The notes: generated by a model not told the origin, from the sequence alone. A stretch of 64,000 nucleotides of DNA from Phenylobacterium sp. (GCA_004799545.1 SSMU01000014.1:186001-250000); one strand, 5' to 3'; shown: positions 35,860 to 45,176, numbered from the stretch's first letter. A program made the numbers and translations.

Positions 35860-37415
35860 ACGGACGCGGTCGGCTGGGCGGCCTTGGGCGCCGTCTCGGC
35901 GGCGAGCGGGGCGATCAGCCGGACATAGGCGCCGGGGCGATCCTCCCGGGCGCCCGCCTCGATGCGGCCGCCCTGCGCCTCCAGGAAGCCCTTGGCGATC
36001 GCCAGGCCCAGGCCCGCCCCGGCCGGGCGGCCGTCGCCGGCCACGCCGCGGGTGAATTTCTCGAACAGCGGCTCGGCCGGGCCCGAGAAGCCGGGACCCT
36101 CGTCGACCACCTCGATCCAGCCCATGCCGTCCTCGGTCCCGGCGCGGACCGCGACCGGCGCGCCCTTGGGCGAATATTTGCCGGCGTTCTCCAACACGTT
36201 GGCGAGCGCGCTCTCGAACAGCGGGCCGTCGACCAGGAGCGGGGCGGCGGCCGGCTTGACCTCGTTGGCGAGCCGGTGGTCGGCGAGCGCTGGGGCGGCG
36301 CGGCGCACCGCCTCGGCGACCAGGTCGGCGGGTGCGGTTGGCGTCGGCCGCGCCACGACCACGCCGGCCTCCAGGCGGTTCATGTCCAGCAGGTTGGCGA
36401 CCATGCCGGCGAGCCGCGCGGTCTCGGTCTCAGCCAGCGCCAGCAGCTCCTCGCGGTCGGCGGACTTCTGCCGCGGTCCGAACTTCTTCAGGCTCTGCAG
36501 GGTGAAGAGGATGGTGGAGAGCGGGGTCTTCAGGTCGTGGGAGACGGCGGCCAGGAGGTTGGTCTTCAGCTGTTCGCTGGCCTTCTGAACGCGGCCTTCC
36601 AGCAGCTGGCGGGCGTATTCCTCGCGGTCCAGGGCGACCGACAGGTAGCCCGCGACCGTCTCCACCTGGCGCTCCGGCGCCTCAGGCCGGCCCTCGTCGC
36701 GGCCGGAGATGGCCAGGCCGATGACCAGCTGGGCGCGCTGCGGGGTGATCACCGGCCAGAAGTCGAAGGCCGCGTCCTCCACCGGATAGGCGCCGCCGCG
36801 GGTGGGCAGGCGCGAGGCCAGCGCCCAGCGGGCGGCCTCGCGGTCGGCGTCGGAGAGCACGGCGTGGCGGGTCTCGGCCGCCAGCGTCATGTCGTCGGGC
36901 CCGGGCGCGAGGATCACGGCGGGCGCCTGGAAGAGCCGGCCCAGGGCCTCGACGCCGGCGCCCACGATGCGCGTGCGGTCGGCGGCGCCGACCAGGTCGC
37001 GGGCCAGGGTCTGGAAGGCGCCAGCCTGTTCGGCGGCGGCCACCGCCTCCATGGCCCGCCGGCGGGACTGGGCGGCGACGGCGCTGACGATGGCGGCGGC
37101 GATCAGCAGCAGGACCAGGGCCCAGACATTGGCCGGGTCGTTGACCCTGAGGGTGTAGAGCGGCGGCAGCAGGAAATAGTTGTAGGCCAGCACGCCGGCG
37201 ACCGCGGCGGCCAGGGCCGGGCCCCAGCCGAAGGTCACCGCGGCGATCACCACCGGCAGGACGAAGACCAGCGACAGGTTCGGCACGGTCACCAGCTGGG
37301 CCACGATGATGGCGGCGAGCGTCGCAGCCGCGACCAGCAGCAGCGACAGGCCGTAACCGACCCAGAACGGCGGGCGCGGCGGCCGGCCGGATGGAACGAC
37401 GTAGAGCGAAGTCAT
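35856..37415 (-). CDS. Short KdpD-like sensor kinase lacking the N-terminal KdpD/Usp domains
   Basis: A 519-residue kinase with the DUF4118 four-helix membrane unit of KdpD (residues 18-112), a GAF-like region (130-265), HisKA with His293 in AAVSHDLKTPLS, and an intact HATPase (VLENAGKYSP, DEGPGFSG, GAGLGLAIAKG). Classical KdpD is about 890 residues and begins with an ATP-binding KdpD domain and a Usp domain, both absent here. Nothing suggests a frameshift. Potassium sensing through the missing domains is therefore unlikely, and the pair may sense another cue. It diverges from kup. Confidence 0.85.
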   Translation of the reverse strand: MTSLYVVPSGRPPRPPFWVGYGLSLLLVAAATLAAIIVAQLVTVPNLSLVFVLPVVIAAVTFGWGPALAAAVAGVLAYNYFLLPPLYTLRVNDPANVWALVLLLIAAAIVSAVAAQSRRRAMEAVAAAEQAGAFQTLARDLVGAADRTRIVGAGVEALGRLFQAPAVILAPGPDDMTLAAETRHAVLSDADREAARWALASRLPTRGGAYPVEDAAFDFWPVITPQRAQLVIGLAISGRDEGRPEAPERQVETVAGYLSVALDREEYARQLLEGRVQKASEQLKTNLLAAVSHDLKTPLSTILFTLQSLKKFGPRQKSADREELLALAETETARLAGMVANLLDMNRLEAGVVVARPTPTAPADLVAEAVRRAAPALADHRLANEVKPAAAPLLVDGPLFESALANVLENAGKYSPKGAPVAVRAGTEDGMGWIEVVDEGPGFSGPAEPLFEKFTRGVAGDGRPAGAGLGLAIAKGFLEAQGGRIEAGAREDRPGAYVRLIAPLAAETAPKAAQPTASV

Positions 37416-37508
37416 GGCGTGCTCTTTCGGCGGGCGCCTAGGGCTTGGGACCAAGAGAAAGGCTCCCATCTGCGCCAAAGCAAGGACGCTGGCCGCCGGA
37501 CGGCCTAG

Positions 37509-37533
37509 AACCACATGGGAATTTTATGTGGTT
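37509..37533. promoter_or_regulatory. Inverted repeat between the KdpD-like gene and kup
   Basis: AACCACAT (37509-37516) and ATGTGGTT (37526-37533) form a perfect 8-bp dyad with a 9-base AT-rich spacer in the 164-bp divergent region. It could be an operator for the KdpE-like regulator or a leader hairpin of the kup transcript. No experimental consensus is claimed. Confidence 0.4.
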
Positions 37534-37579
37534 CGGCGCGAGAAGCGCCGCCCAGACATCGCCGGAATCCAGCCGCTTC

Positions 37580-39508
37580 ATGTCCGCCACCCTGGCCGAA
37601 ACGTCCGAAGATTCCGAGGCGCCGCACGCGCCGGCCAAACAGTCCCTGAGAAGCTTCCTGGCGCTGGCCACCGCCTCGGCCGGCGTGGTGTTCGGCGACA
37701 TCGGCACCAGCCCTCTCTACGCCTTCCACCATTCGATCGCCCACCTGCGCCGGGCCAACGGCTCGATCGCCGCGGCTGACGTGATCGGCGTCATCTCGCT
37801 GATGTTCTGGACCCTGATGGCGATCTGCACGGTGAAGTACGTGCTGGTGCTGATGCGCTTCGACAACCGCGGCGAGGGCGGGACCCTGTCGTTGACCGCC
37901 CTGGTGCAGCGGGCGGGCGGGCGCGGGGCCAAGGCCATCGCCATCATCGGCATGCTGGGCGCGGGCCTGTTCTTCGGCGACGCCATGCTGACGCCGGCGA
38001 TCTCGGTGCTGTCGGCGGTCGAGGGGCTGAAGGTGATCCACGGCCTGGGCGACGGGATCGACCGGCTGATCGTGCCCATCGCCCTGGTGGTGCTGATCGG
38101 CCTGTTCATGTTCCAGCGGCGCGGGACCGCCGGCGTCGGCCGCTGGTTCGGGCCGATCTGCCTGGTGTGGTTCGCGGTGATCGCCGTCCTGGGCCTTCTC
38201 GCCATGGTCCGCGAGCCGAGGATCCTGCTGGCGCTCAACCCGCTGGAAGGCTTCGCGATCTTCGCGCGGCATCCGGTGCTGTCGCCGGCGGTGCTGGGCT
38301 CGGTGTTCCTGACGGTGACCGGCGCCGAGGCGCTCTACGCCGACATGGGCCACTTCGGCCGCAAACCGATCCAGGCGGCGTGGCTGTTCCTGATCTTCCC
38401 GTGCCTGACGCTGAACTACCTGGGCCAGGGCGCCCTGGTGCTGGGCGACAACCACGCCGCGGAGAACCCGTTCTTCTTCCTGGCGCCCAGCTGGTTCCAG
38501 CTGCCGCTGGTGCTGCTGGCCACCGCCGCCACGGTGATCGCCAGCCAGGCGGTGATCTCCGGCGCCTTCTCGCTGACCCAGCAGGCGATGCAGCTGGGTT
38601 TCCTGCCGCGCATGACCCTGCGGATGACCTCGGAGGAGCACGCGGGCCAGATCTATGTGCCGCAGATCAACTGGATCCTGATGGTCGGCGTGGCCGCCCT
38701 GGTGCTGGGCTTCGGCTCCTCCGACGCGCTCGCCGACGCCTACGGCATCTCAGTGGTCGGCGCGATGATCACCTCGTCCCTGCTGGCGGTGGTGGCGATC
38801 CACCGGCTGAAGAAGCGGCCGATCTGGCAGGCGACGCTGATCTTCTCGCCCTTCCTGATCCTCGAGAGCGCCTTCCTGGGCGCCAACCTGCTGAAGGTGA
38901 TGCACGGGGGGTATGTGCCGCTGGCCATCGCCGGCGGGCTGATCCTGATCATGTGGACCTGGACGCGCGGCCTGGAACGGCTCGCCAAGGCCGAGGAGAG
39001 CGACCTCACCATGACCGACATCATGAGCATGCTGGCCGCCCGGCCGCCGATGCGGGCGCGCGGCACGGCGGTGTTCCTGACCACCGATCCGGACAAGGTG
39101 CCGGTCTCGATGATGCACAACCTGAAGCACAATCAGGTGCTGCACGAGCAGGTGATACTGCTGACCGTGAAGGTGCTGCGCCGGCCGCGCGTGCCGGATG
39201 CGGAGCGGGTGAAGGTCCATGACCTCGGGCCGGGCTTCAAGTCGCTGGTGCTGACCTTCGGCTACATGGAGCGGCCGAACGTGGCGCACGGCCTGTCGCT
39301 GGCCCGCGCCCAGGGGCTCAAGTTCGACATCATGCGGACCTCGTTCTTCGTCAGCCGGCGCACCCTGCTGCCCCGGCCCGCGGCGGGGCTCGGCCACCTG
39401 CAGGACCTGCTGTTCGTGTTCCTGATGCGCAATGCCCAGCGCGCCGCCGACTTCTTCCAGATCCCGCCGTCGCGGGTGGTGGAGCTGGGAACCCAGGTCG
39501 CCTTCTGA
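37580..39508 (+). CDS. kup: Potassium uptake transporter Kup
   Basis: A 642-residue KUP/HAK transporter that imports K+ with H+. It has the signature GDIGTSPLYAFH at residues 39-50, about 12 membrane segments and the long hydrophilic C-terminal domain with AVFLTTDPDKVPVSMMHNLK and the terminal RVVELGTQVAF. The ATG at the conserved N-terminal MSATLAE was chosen; in-frame ATGs upstream lie within the 37509-37533 dyad. It is encoded divergently from the KdpD/E-like pair, which makes it a likely target. Confidence 0.93.
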   Translation: MSATLAETSEDSEAPHAPAKQSLRSFLALATASAGVVFGDIGTSPLYAFHHSIAHLRRANGSIAAADVIGVISLMFWTLMAICTVKYVLVLMRFDNRGEGGTLSLTALVQRAGGRGAKAIAIIGMLGAGLFFGDAMLTPAISVLSAVEGLKVIHGLGDGIDRLIVPIALVVLIGLFMFQRRGTAGVGRWFGPICLVWFAVIAVLGLLAMVREPRILLALNPLEGFAIFARHPVLSPAVLGSVFLTVTGAEALYADMGHFGRKPIQAAWLFLIFPCLTLNYLGQGALVLGDNHAAENPFFFLAPSWFQLPLVLLATAATVIASQAVISGAFSLTQQAMQLGFLPRMTLRMTSEEHAGQIYVPQINWILMVGVAALVLGFGSSDALADAYGISVVGAMITSSLLAVVAIHRLKKRPIWQATLIFSPFLILESAFLGANLLKVMHGGYVPLAIAGGLILIMWTWTRGLERLAKAEESDLTMTDIMSMLAARPPMRARGTAVFLTTDPDKVPVSMMHNLKHNQVLHEQVILLTVKVLRRPRVPDAERVKVHDLGPGFKSLVLTFGYMERPNVAHGLSLARAQGLKFDIMRTSFFVSRRTLLPRPAAGLGHLQDLLFVFLMRNAQRAADFFQIPPSRVVELGTQVAF

Positions 39509-39835
39509 GGGCGCCCCAGAAAAGGAAAGCCCCCAAAGGGGGAGCCCCCGATCCGGGGGAGGGATCAAGGGCTTTGGAGGATGCGCCGGGGAGACGAGGT
39601 TGGGGGGGCGTCGTGTCTCAGCCGGCGTGCTCGATGAACGCGGGTCGATGAGGCCCGTTCCGATCCGGACCCGAAGTTTATTCGGTAAGTTGCACAAAGC
39701 ACCAATCTTGCGCCGATGGCGGCGCGGAGTAGAAGAACCTGCCCTTAGGCCTTGCCTCGGGCGGGCCATGCTGTATCGCCGGTGGCCAGATATCGACACG
39801 CGCGCCGTTCAGGCGCCGCCATCTTGGGAAACGCC
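39509..39835. other. Intergenic region after kup
   Basis: No gene is seen. Directly after kup are two adjacent GC hairpins, CCCCC-AAA-GGGGG (39530-39542) and CCCCCG-ATC-CGGGGG (39545-39559), without a T-run; they may end or protect the kup transcript. The less GC-rich part at about 39660-39720 probably contains the promoter of the peptidase gene, but no clear hexamers are assigned. Confidence 0.5.
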
Positions 39836-41989
39836 ATGCATCCGATCCGTACGCTGCTCCTAGGCGCCGCCGTCTGTGCGATCGCCGTCGCCACGGCCCA
39901 GGCCGCGCCGGCCGCCAAGGCTTCGGCCAAGGGCGCCGGCGGGGCGGGCGCGATCTTCGCCAAGCCCAGCCCGCTGTTCCTGCAGGCCCCGCAGTTCGAC
40001 AAGATCAAGGACAGCGACTTCCTGCCGGCGATCTACGCCGCCATGGCCCGGCAGAAGGCCGAGATCGAGAAGATCGCCAACAGCCCTGCAGCGCCGACCT
40101 TCCAGAACACCATCGTGGCGATGGAGAGGTCCGGCCAGATGCTGGACCGGGTGACCAACGTCTTCTCCGCGCTCACCGGCGCCAACACCAACGACACCCT
40201 GGACAAGATCGACGCCGAGACCTCGCCGAAGCTCGCGGCGCACCACGACGCCATCTACCTGAACCCCAAGCTGTTCGCCCGGGTGAAGGCGGTCCACGAC
40301 AAGCGCGCCGCCCTGCACCTCGACGCGGAGTCGGCGCAGTTGCTGCAGGTCACTTACGACGAGTTCCGGCGCTCGGGCGCCAACCTGTCGGAGGCCGACA
40401 AGACCCGGCTGAAGGCGCTGAACGAGCAGCTCTCCAGCCTGTCGACGGCGTTCCAGCAGAAGCTGCTGGCGGCGGCCAAGGACGGCGCCCTGGTGGTCGA
40501 CGACAAGGCCAAGCTGGCGGGCCTCAGCGACGAGGAGGTCTCCGCCGCCGCGCGGGCCGCCGAGGCGCGGGGCCTGAAGGGCAAGTGGGTGATCGGCCTG
40601 CAGAACACCACCCAGCAACCGTTGCTGCAGGACCTCTCCGACCGGGCGACGCGCGAGCAGCTGTTCGACGCCGGCTGGACCCGGGCCGAACGCGGCGACA
40701 AGAACGACACCCGCGAGACGGTGGCCACGCTGGCCAACCTGCGCGCCGAGAAGGCCAAGCTGCTCGGCTACCCGGACTACGCGGCCTATGTGCTGAACGA
40801 CCAGATGGCCAGGACGCCGGAGGCGGTGCAGCAGTTCATCGGCCAGCTGGCGCCGGCGGCCCGCACGCGCTCCGACGCCGAGGCCGCCGAGATCCAGGCG
40901 ATGGTCGAGCAGGGCGGCGAGCACTTCCAGCTGAAGCCCTGGGACTGGGCCCGCTATTCCGAGCGCGTGCGCAAGGCGAAGTACGACCTCAGCGACGACG
41001 AGACCAAGCCCTACTTCGAGCTCGATCGCGTGCTGCGCGATGGCGTCTTCTACGCGGCCAACCAGCTCTACGGGATCACCTTCAAGCCCCGGACCGACAT
41101 CCCGACCTACGTGCCGGACATGAAGGTCTTCGAGGTCCACGACAAGGACGGCTCGGTGCTCGGCCTGATGTACTTCGACTACTTCAAGCGCGACAACAAG
41201 TCGGGCGGCGCCTGGATGAGCAACTTCGTCGGCCAGTCGAAGCTGCTGGGCACCAAGCCGGTGGTGTTCAACGTCGCCAACTTCACCAAGCCCGCGGCCG
41301 GCCAACCGGCGCTGATCAGCTTCGACGACGTGACCACCATGTTCCACGAGTTCGGCCATGCCCTGCACGGCCTGTTCGCGGCGCAGGAGTACCCGACGCT
41401 GTCGGGCACCAACGTGGCCCGCGACTTCGTCGAGTTCCCCTCGCAGTTCAACGAGAACTGGGCGCTCGACCCGAAGGTGCTCCACCACTACGCGGTGCAC
41501 TACAAGACCGGCCAGCCGATCCCCGACGCCCTGGTGGCGAAGATCAAGAAGGCCTCGAAGTACGGCTCCGGCTACGCCATGGGCGAGCTGATCGCGGCGG
41601 CCGAGCTGGACATGCAGTGGCATGTGCTGGGGGCCGACGCGCCGAAGCAGGACGTCGACGCCTATGAGACCAAGGCGCTGAAGGCCGGCGGCGTGGACTA
41701 CGCCAACGTGCCGCCGCGCTACCGCACGAGCTACTTCCTGCACATCTGGTCGAACGGCTATGCGGCCGGCTACTACGCCTACCTGTGGACCCAGATGCTG
41801 GCCGACGACAGCTTCGCCTGGTTCGAGCAGCACGGCGGCCTGACCCGGGAGAACGGCGAGCGGTTCCGCAAGCTGATCCTCTCCAAGGGCCACACCGAGG
41901 ACTACGGCCCGATGTTCCGCGCCTTCTACGGCAAGGATCCTGACATCGGCCCGATGCTCGTGCACCGCGGCCTGGCGGGCGCCAATTAG
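39836..41989 (+). CDS. dcp: M3 family peptidyl-dipeptidase (Dcp-like)
   Basis: A 717-residue zinc peptidase with a signal peptide (LLLGAAVCAIAVATAQA). The catalytic motif HEFGH is at residues 504-508, in TMFHEFGHALHGLF, with the downstream Glu in the FVEFPSQFNENW segment. The N-terminal helical part and the tail YFLHIWSNGYAAGYYAYLW are typical of bacterial Dcp and oligopeptidase A. It should remove C-terminal dipeptides from peptides in the periplasm. The start was placed at the signal peptide; the longer frame lacks one. It ends head-to-head with the P450 gene. Confidence 0.92.
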   Translation: MHPIRTLLLGAAVCAIAVATAQAAPAAKASAKGAGGAGAIFAKPSPLFLQAPQFDKIKDSDFLPAIYAAMARQKAEIEKIANSPAAPTFQNTIVAMERSGQMLDRVTNVFSALTGANTNDTLDKIDAETSPKLAAHHDAIYLNPKLFARVKAVHDKRAALHLDAESAQLLQVTYDEFRRSGANLSEADKTRLKALNEQLSSLSTAFQQKLLAAAKDGALVVDDKAKLAGLSDEEVSAAARAAEARGLKGKWVIGLQNTTQQPLLQDLSDRATREQLFDAGWTRAERGDKNDTRETVATLANLRAEKAKLLGYPDYAAYVLNDQMARTPEAVQQFIGQLAPAARTRSDAEAAEIQAMVEQGGEHFQLKPWDWARYSERVRKAKYDLSDDETKPYFELDRVLRDGVFYAANQLYGITFKPRTDIPTYVPDMKVFEVHDKDGSVLGLMYFDYFKRDNKSGGAWMSNFVGQSKLLGTKPVVFNVANFTKPAAGQPALISFDDVTTMFHEFGHALHGLFAAQEYPTLSGTNVARDFVEFPSQFNENWALDPKVLHHYAVHYKTGQPIPDALVAKIKKASKYGSGYAMGELIAAAELDMQWHVLGADAPKQDVDAYETKALKAGGVDYANVPPRYRTSYFLHIWSNGYAAGYYAYLWTQMLADDSFAWFEQHGGLTRENGERFRKLILSKGHTEDYGPMFRAFYGKDPDIGPMLVHRGLAGAN

Positions 41990-43183
41990 CTAGGCCGGCC
42001 GGAACCGCACCGGCATCGCCTTCGGCCCGGAGATGAAGTTGGAAGGGAGCCATTCGGGCGCCCCGGCCAGCTCGAAGCCGGTCATCCGGGTGAGCACCTC
42101 GGTCAGCATGGCGTCGATCTCGATGCGGGCGATGTGCTGGCCAAGGCAGCCGTGCGGGCCGGTCCCGAAGGCGATGTGCTCGTTGTCCGGGCGCGAGAGA
42201 TCGAGGGTGTCGGGCCGGTCGAACTTCGCCGGGTCGCGGTTGGCGGCGCCGAAATACATCACCACCTTGTCGCCTTCGCGGATATTCTGGCCGGCGAGCT
42301 CGGCGTCGCGCCGGGCCGTGCGGCGCATGTAGATCACCGGCGAGGTCCAGCGCAGCAGCTCCTCGCGGGCGCTGGGCAGCCGACCCGGCAGGTCGGCCAT
42401 CAGCCAGGCGAACTGGTCGGGGTTGTCCATCAGCGCCAGCAGGCCGCCGGAGAGCAGGTTGCGGGTGGTGTCGCCGCCGGCGTCGACCAGCAGCAGGAAG
42501 AACAGCAGGAACTCCATGTCCTCCAGCTTGCGGCCGTCGACCTCGCAGGCGAGCAGCTTGGAGGCGAGGTCGTCGCCCGGCCGGGCGCGCTTCTCGGCGA
42601 TCACCCGGGAGCCGTATTCGAACATCTTCATCACCGCCTGGCCGCCGGCCCCGGGCGCCTGGGCCTCGGGCGCGGTGTGGATGATCTCGGTGAGCTTGTA
42701 GAGCTCGCGGCCGTCGTCCAGCGGCAGGCCCATCAGCTCGGCGATGACGAAGGACGGCATCTCGCCGGCCACCTCGCCCACGAAATCGCACTCGCCCCGA
42801 TCGATCACCGTGTCGACGATCTGGCGGGCGAGCGCCTGGATGCGGCCCTCGCGGACGTGGGCGGCCGGCAGGGTGAACTCCGAGCGGATCAGCTTGCGGA
42901 ACTGGGTGTGCTCCGGCGGGTCCATCATCAGCATCATCTTGTAGGGGCCGAAGCCGCCGGCCTGCTCGTTGAGCGGGTCGGAGATCATGATGGTCGGCTC
43001 GGACGAATAGGTCTGGAAGTCGCGGTCGACGGCCCAGACGTCGGCGTGGCGCGTCACCGCCCAGAAGCCCTTGCCGCCGGGCTCCTCGTGCCAGTGGACG
43101 GGGTCGTGCTCGCGCAGCCAGCGGAACTGGTCGTGCGGCTGGCCGTCGGCGAACCGGTCCGGCGACAGCAGGTCGATCTGCAT
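41990..43183 (-). CDS. Cytochrome P450
   Basis: A 397-residue soluble bacterial P450. The heme-binding loop FGTGPHGCLGQHIAR places the thiolate ligand at Cys346. The I-helix has AGGDTT, and the K-helix ExxR is in AREELLRW. PPEHTQFRKLI is the typical C-helix region. The ATG follows a GGAGGG ribosome site. It resembles steroid/terpene-type CYPs of alphaproteobacteria; the substrate and the ferredoxin partner are not encoded nearby. Confidence 0.92.
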   Translation of the reverse strand: MQIDLLSPDRFADGQPHDQFRWLREHDPVHWHEEPGGKGFWAVTRHADVWAVDRDFQTYSSEPTIMISDPLNEQAGGFGPYKMMLMMDPPEHTQFRKLIRSEFTLPAAHVREGRIQALARQIVDTVIDRGECDFVGEVAGEMPSFVIAELMGLPLDDGRELYKLTEIIHTAPEAQAPGAGGQAVMKMFEYGSRVIAEKRARPGDDLASKLLACEVDGRKLEDMEFLLFFLLLVDAGGDTTRNLLSGGLLALMDNPDQFAWLMADLPGRLPSAREELLRWTSPVIYMRRTARRDAELAGQNIREGDKVVMYFGAANRDPAKFDRPDTLDLSRPDNEHIAFGTGPHGCLGQHIARIEIDAMLTEVLTRMTGFELAGAPEWLPSNFISGPKAMPVRFRPA

Positions 43184-43311
43184 GGGCCCCTCCCTCCAAG
43201 GCTTGGCCGAGGTCTCGCGGCGCCAGATCAGGCCCTGTTGACCGCACGGCAATCAAGGCCCACGCGGCCCGGCCATTGTCGCAGGCCCGATTTCGTTCCA
43301 ATCCTGCGGCC

Positions 43312-44439
43312 ATGTCTGAAGCCGCCCTCCTCACCGACGCCCCGCCGGCGCAGCGGATCCTGGAGCTGCTGCCCGATCCGGTGCTGCTGGTGCGCGCCGG
43401 CGCGGCAGGCGGGCCAGAGATCGCCTACGGCAACCAGGCGGCGCGCACCCTGTTCCGCATCGAGCTGACCGGCGCGCCGCTGGGCGCGGCACTGCGCCAG
43501 CCGCAGGTGTTGGAAGCCATCGAGGAGGCGCTGGCGACAGAGGCGGCGGTGGAGGTGGCGTTCGAATCGATCGGCGTGCAGCCGCGCTTCTGGCGCGCCT
43601 TCGTGCGGCCGCTGGGGGAGGGCGAAGGCGACGGCCGCGACCTGGTGCTGATGCTGCGCGACGAGACCGACGCCCGGCGCACCGAGCGGATGCGCGCCGA
43701 CTTCCTGGCCAACGCCAGCCATGAGCTGCGCACGCCGCTGGCCTCCCTGGCCGGCTTCGTGGAGACCCTGCGCACCCACGCCCGCGACGACAAGGACGCG
43801 CGCGAGCGGTTCCTGGGGATCATGGCCGAGCAGGCTGGGCGCATGGCGCGGCTGATCGACGACCTGCTGTCGCTGTCCCGCATCGAGCTCAACGAGCACA
43901 TCGCGCCGGAGGGCACGGTGGACCTCGCCAAGGCGACCCAGGATGTGGCCGACGCCATCCGCCCGCTCACCGCCGACCGCGGCGTCGCCGTCGTGCTGGA
44001 GACCGGCCCGGGGCCGTTCAGCGTGACCGGCGACCGCGATCAGCTGGTGCAGGTCATCCAGAACCTGGTGGAGAACGCAGTGAAGTATTCGGCCGTGGGG
44101 ACCACGGTGCGGGTCAAGCTGTTCGCCGCCGAGAGCCTGGAGGCCGCCCGCGCGCCGTCCCGCGAGGGCGCGGTGGCCCTGTCCTTGCTGAGCCCCGACG
44201 CCGCGTCCAGCCAGAGCTACGTGACCCTGCGGGTGGCCGACGCCGGCCGCGGTATCGCCCGCCAGCACCTGCCGAGGCTGTCGGAGCGGTTCTATCGGGT
44301 CGAGGGGCAGCGGAGCGGCGGCACGGGGCTCGGCCTGGCCATCGTCAAGCACATCATCAACCGCCACCGCGGCGGCATATTGGTGGAGAGCGCCGAAGGC
44401 CAGGGCTCGACCTTCAGCATCTACCTGCCGGCGGTCTAG
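43312..44439 (+). CDS. phoR: PhoR-like sensor histidine kinase without membrane segments
   Basis: A 375-residue kinase. A PAS-like domain spans residues 10-118, HisKA has His137 in NASHELRTPLASLAGF, a PhoR-type continuation, and HATPase carries the N box NLVENAVKYS, DAGRGI and GGTGLGLAIVKH. It sits at the head of a phosphate region with phoU, phoB and pst. PhoR usually has N-terminal membrane helices; here none exists, and an upstream stop rules out a longer start. It would therefore be cytoplasmic, perhaps recruited by PhoU or Pst. The ATG was preferred to a TTG 36 bases upstream. Confidence 0.85.
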   Translation: MSEAALLTDAPPAQRILELLPDPVLLVRAGAAGGPEIAYGNQAARTLFRIELTGAPLGAALRQPQVLEAIEEALATEAAVEVAFESIGVQPRFWRAFVRPLGEGEGDGRDLVLMLRDETDARRTERMRADFLANASHELRTPLASLAGFVETLRTHARDDKDARERFLGIMAEQAGRMARLIDDLLSLSRIELNEHIAPEGTVDLAKATQDVADAIRPLTADRGVAVVLETGPGPFSVTGDRDQLVQVIQNLVENAVKYSAVGTTVRVKLFAAESLEAARAPSREGAVALSLLSPDAASSQSYVTLRVADAGRGIARQHLPRLSERFYRVEGQRSGGTGLGLAIVKHIINRHRGGILVESAEGQGSTFSIYLPAV

Positions 44440-44445
44440 GCCCGC

Positions 44446-44898
44446 TCAGACCGCGGCGGCCTGCGGGCTCCGGTCCTGGCGTGGCCGCTGACCCTGAAAG
44501 GGGGCGAACAGCTCGAGGCAGGGCGGCGGGGCCGTCGGCCGGCCACCGGCCATCAGGGTCGCGGCGGCGCGCACCACGGCGTCCAGGCTTTCCACCGGAA
44601 ACGGCTTGGCGAGCAGGCCTAGGGCGGCGTCACGGTTCTCGCGGGCCTCGCAGACCTGGCCGGTGACGAACACCGAGGCGACGCCGATCCGGCGCAGGGC
44701 GTGGGCGAGGCGGACGCCGTCGCCGCGGTTGACCAGGTTGATGTCCACCAGGGCGAGATCCGGGGCGCCGTCGCGCGCCAGGTCCTCGGCGTGGGCGGCG
44801 CTGGCGGCGGGGCCGAGCACCTCGTGCCCGCGGTCGCGAAGCTCCCATTCGATGGAGGCCGCAATCAGCGGCTCATCCTCGACGATCAGAACGCGCAT
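44446..44898 (-). CDS. Single-domain response regulator
   Basis: A 150-residue receiver protein starting MRVLIVEDEPLIAASIEWEL. The acidic pair is EDE, the phospho-acceptor Asp is in LALVDINLVNRGDG, the Thr is in FVTGQ and the Lys is in LLAKPFPVESL. A Pro/Gln-rich tail of 35 residues carries no output domain. This kind is often a phosphate sink or a stress-response receiver coupled to HWE kinases. It lies antisense between phoR and phoU, and its 5' region is AT-rich with a long inverted repeat. Confidence 0.85.
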   Translation of the reverse strand: MRVLIVEDEPLIAASIEWELRDRGHEVLGPAASAAHAEDLARDGAPDLALVDINLVNRGDGVRLAHALRRIGVASVFVTGQVCEARENRDAALGLLAKPFPVESLDAVVRAAATLMAGGRPTAPPPCLELFAPFQGQRPRQDRSPQAAAV

Positions 44899-44991
44899 TG
44901 CGCACCCCCCAAACAGAGCATCATTGAGATACCATTGTTGCCCAAGCTCAAGCCTGCGGCGGGAGGTCGCAGATGAAAGTATTCAGACAGA

Positions 44992-45082
44992 ACAAGCTTG
45001 GCCATAACCGCCACAATAACCGGGTGAATGGTCAAGCTAAGCGATCTTGTTTCTGTAATCACGATTATATGGCCAAGCTTGT
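44992..45082. repeat. 15-bp inverted repeat in AT-rich intergenic DNA
   Basis: ACAAGCTTGGCCATA (44992-45006) and its exact reverse complement (45068-45082) flank 61 AT-rich bases, within the 350-bp gap between the receiver gene and phoU. The region stands out from the GC-rich surroundings and probably contains the divergent promoters. It could be a regulatory loop site or the footprint of a small mobile element. Confidence 0.6.
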
Positions 45083-45133
45083 GGTTATCTCTAACGCCTA
45101 ATCTGCCTGATAAGTCCAAGATGATTGACCGAT

Positions 45134-45149
45134 TGTGACCGCGGTCACA
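45134..45149. promoter_or_regulatory. CRP/FNR-type palindrome
   Basis: TGTGACCGCGGTCACA is a perfect 16-bp palindrome with the TGTGA-N6-TCACA spacing of CRP-family sites. It lies about 30 bases upstream of the Pho box for phoU-phoB. Binding by a CRP-like regulator is inferred from the pattern only. Confidence 0.5.
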
Positions 45150-45176
45150 CCCCCGCTGTCAAAACCTTTCGCGCGG

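Noticed and set aside
35856..37415. KdpD gene truncated by frameshift
   Set aside because: The frame is intact and begins with a proper ATG before the membrane domain; the upstream DNA is the kup control region, not remnants of the missing domains.
39860..41965. A 701-codon open frame antisense to the M3 peptidase
   Set aside because: Low-complexity shadow of the real gene; the plus-strand frame has HEFGH and a signal peptide.
45134..45149. TGTGACCGCGGTCACA as part of the Pho box array
   Set aside because: It is a palindrome with N6 spacing, not a direct 7-4-7 repeat; it fits a CRP-type site better.
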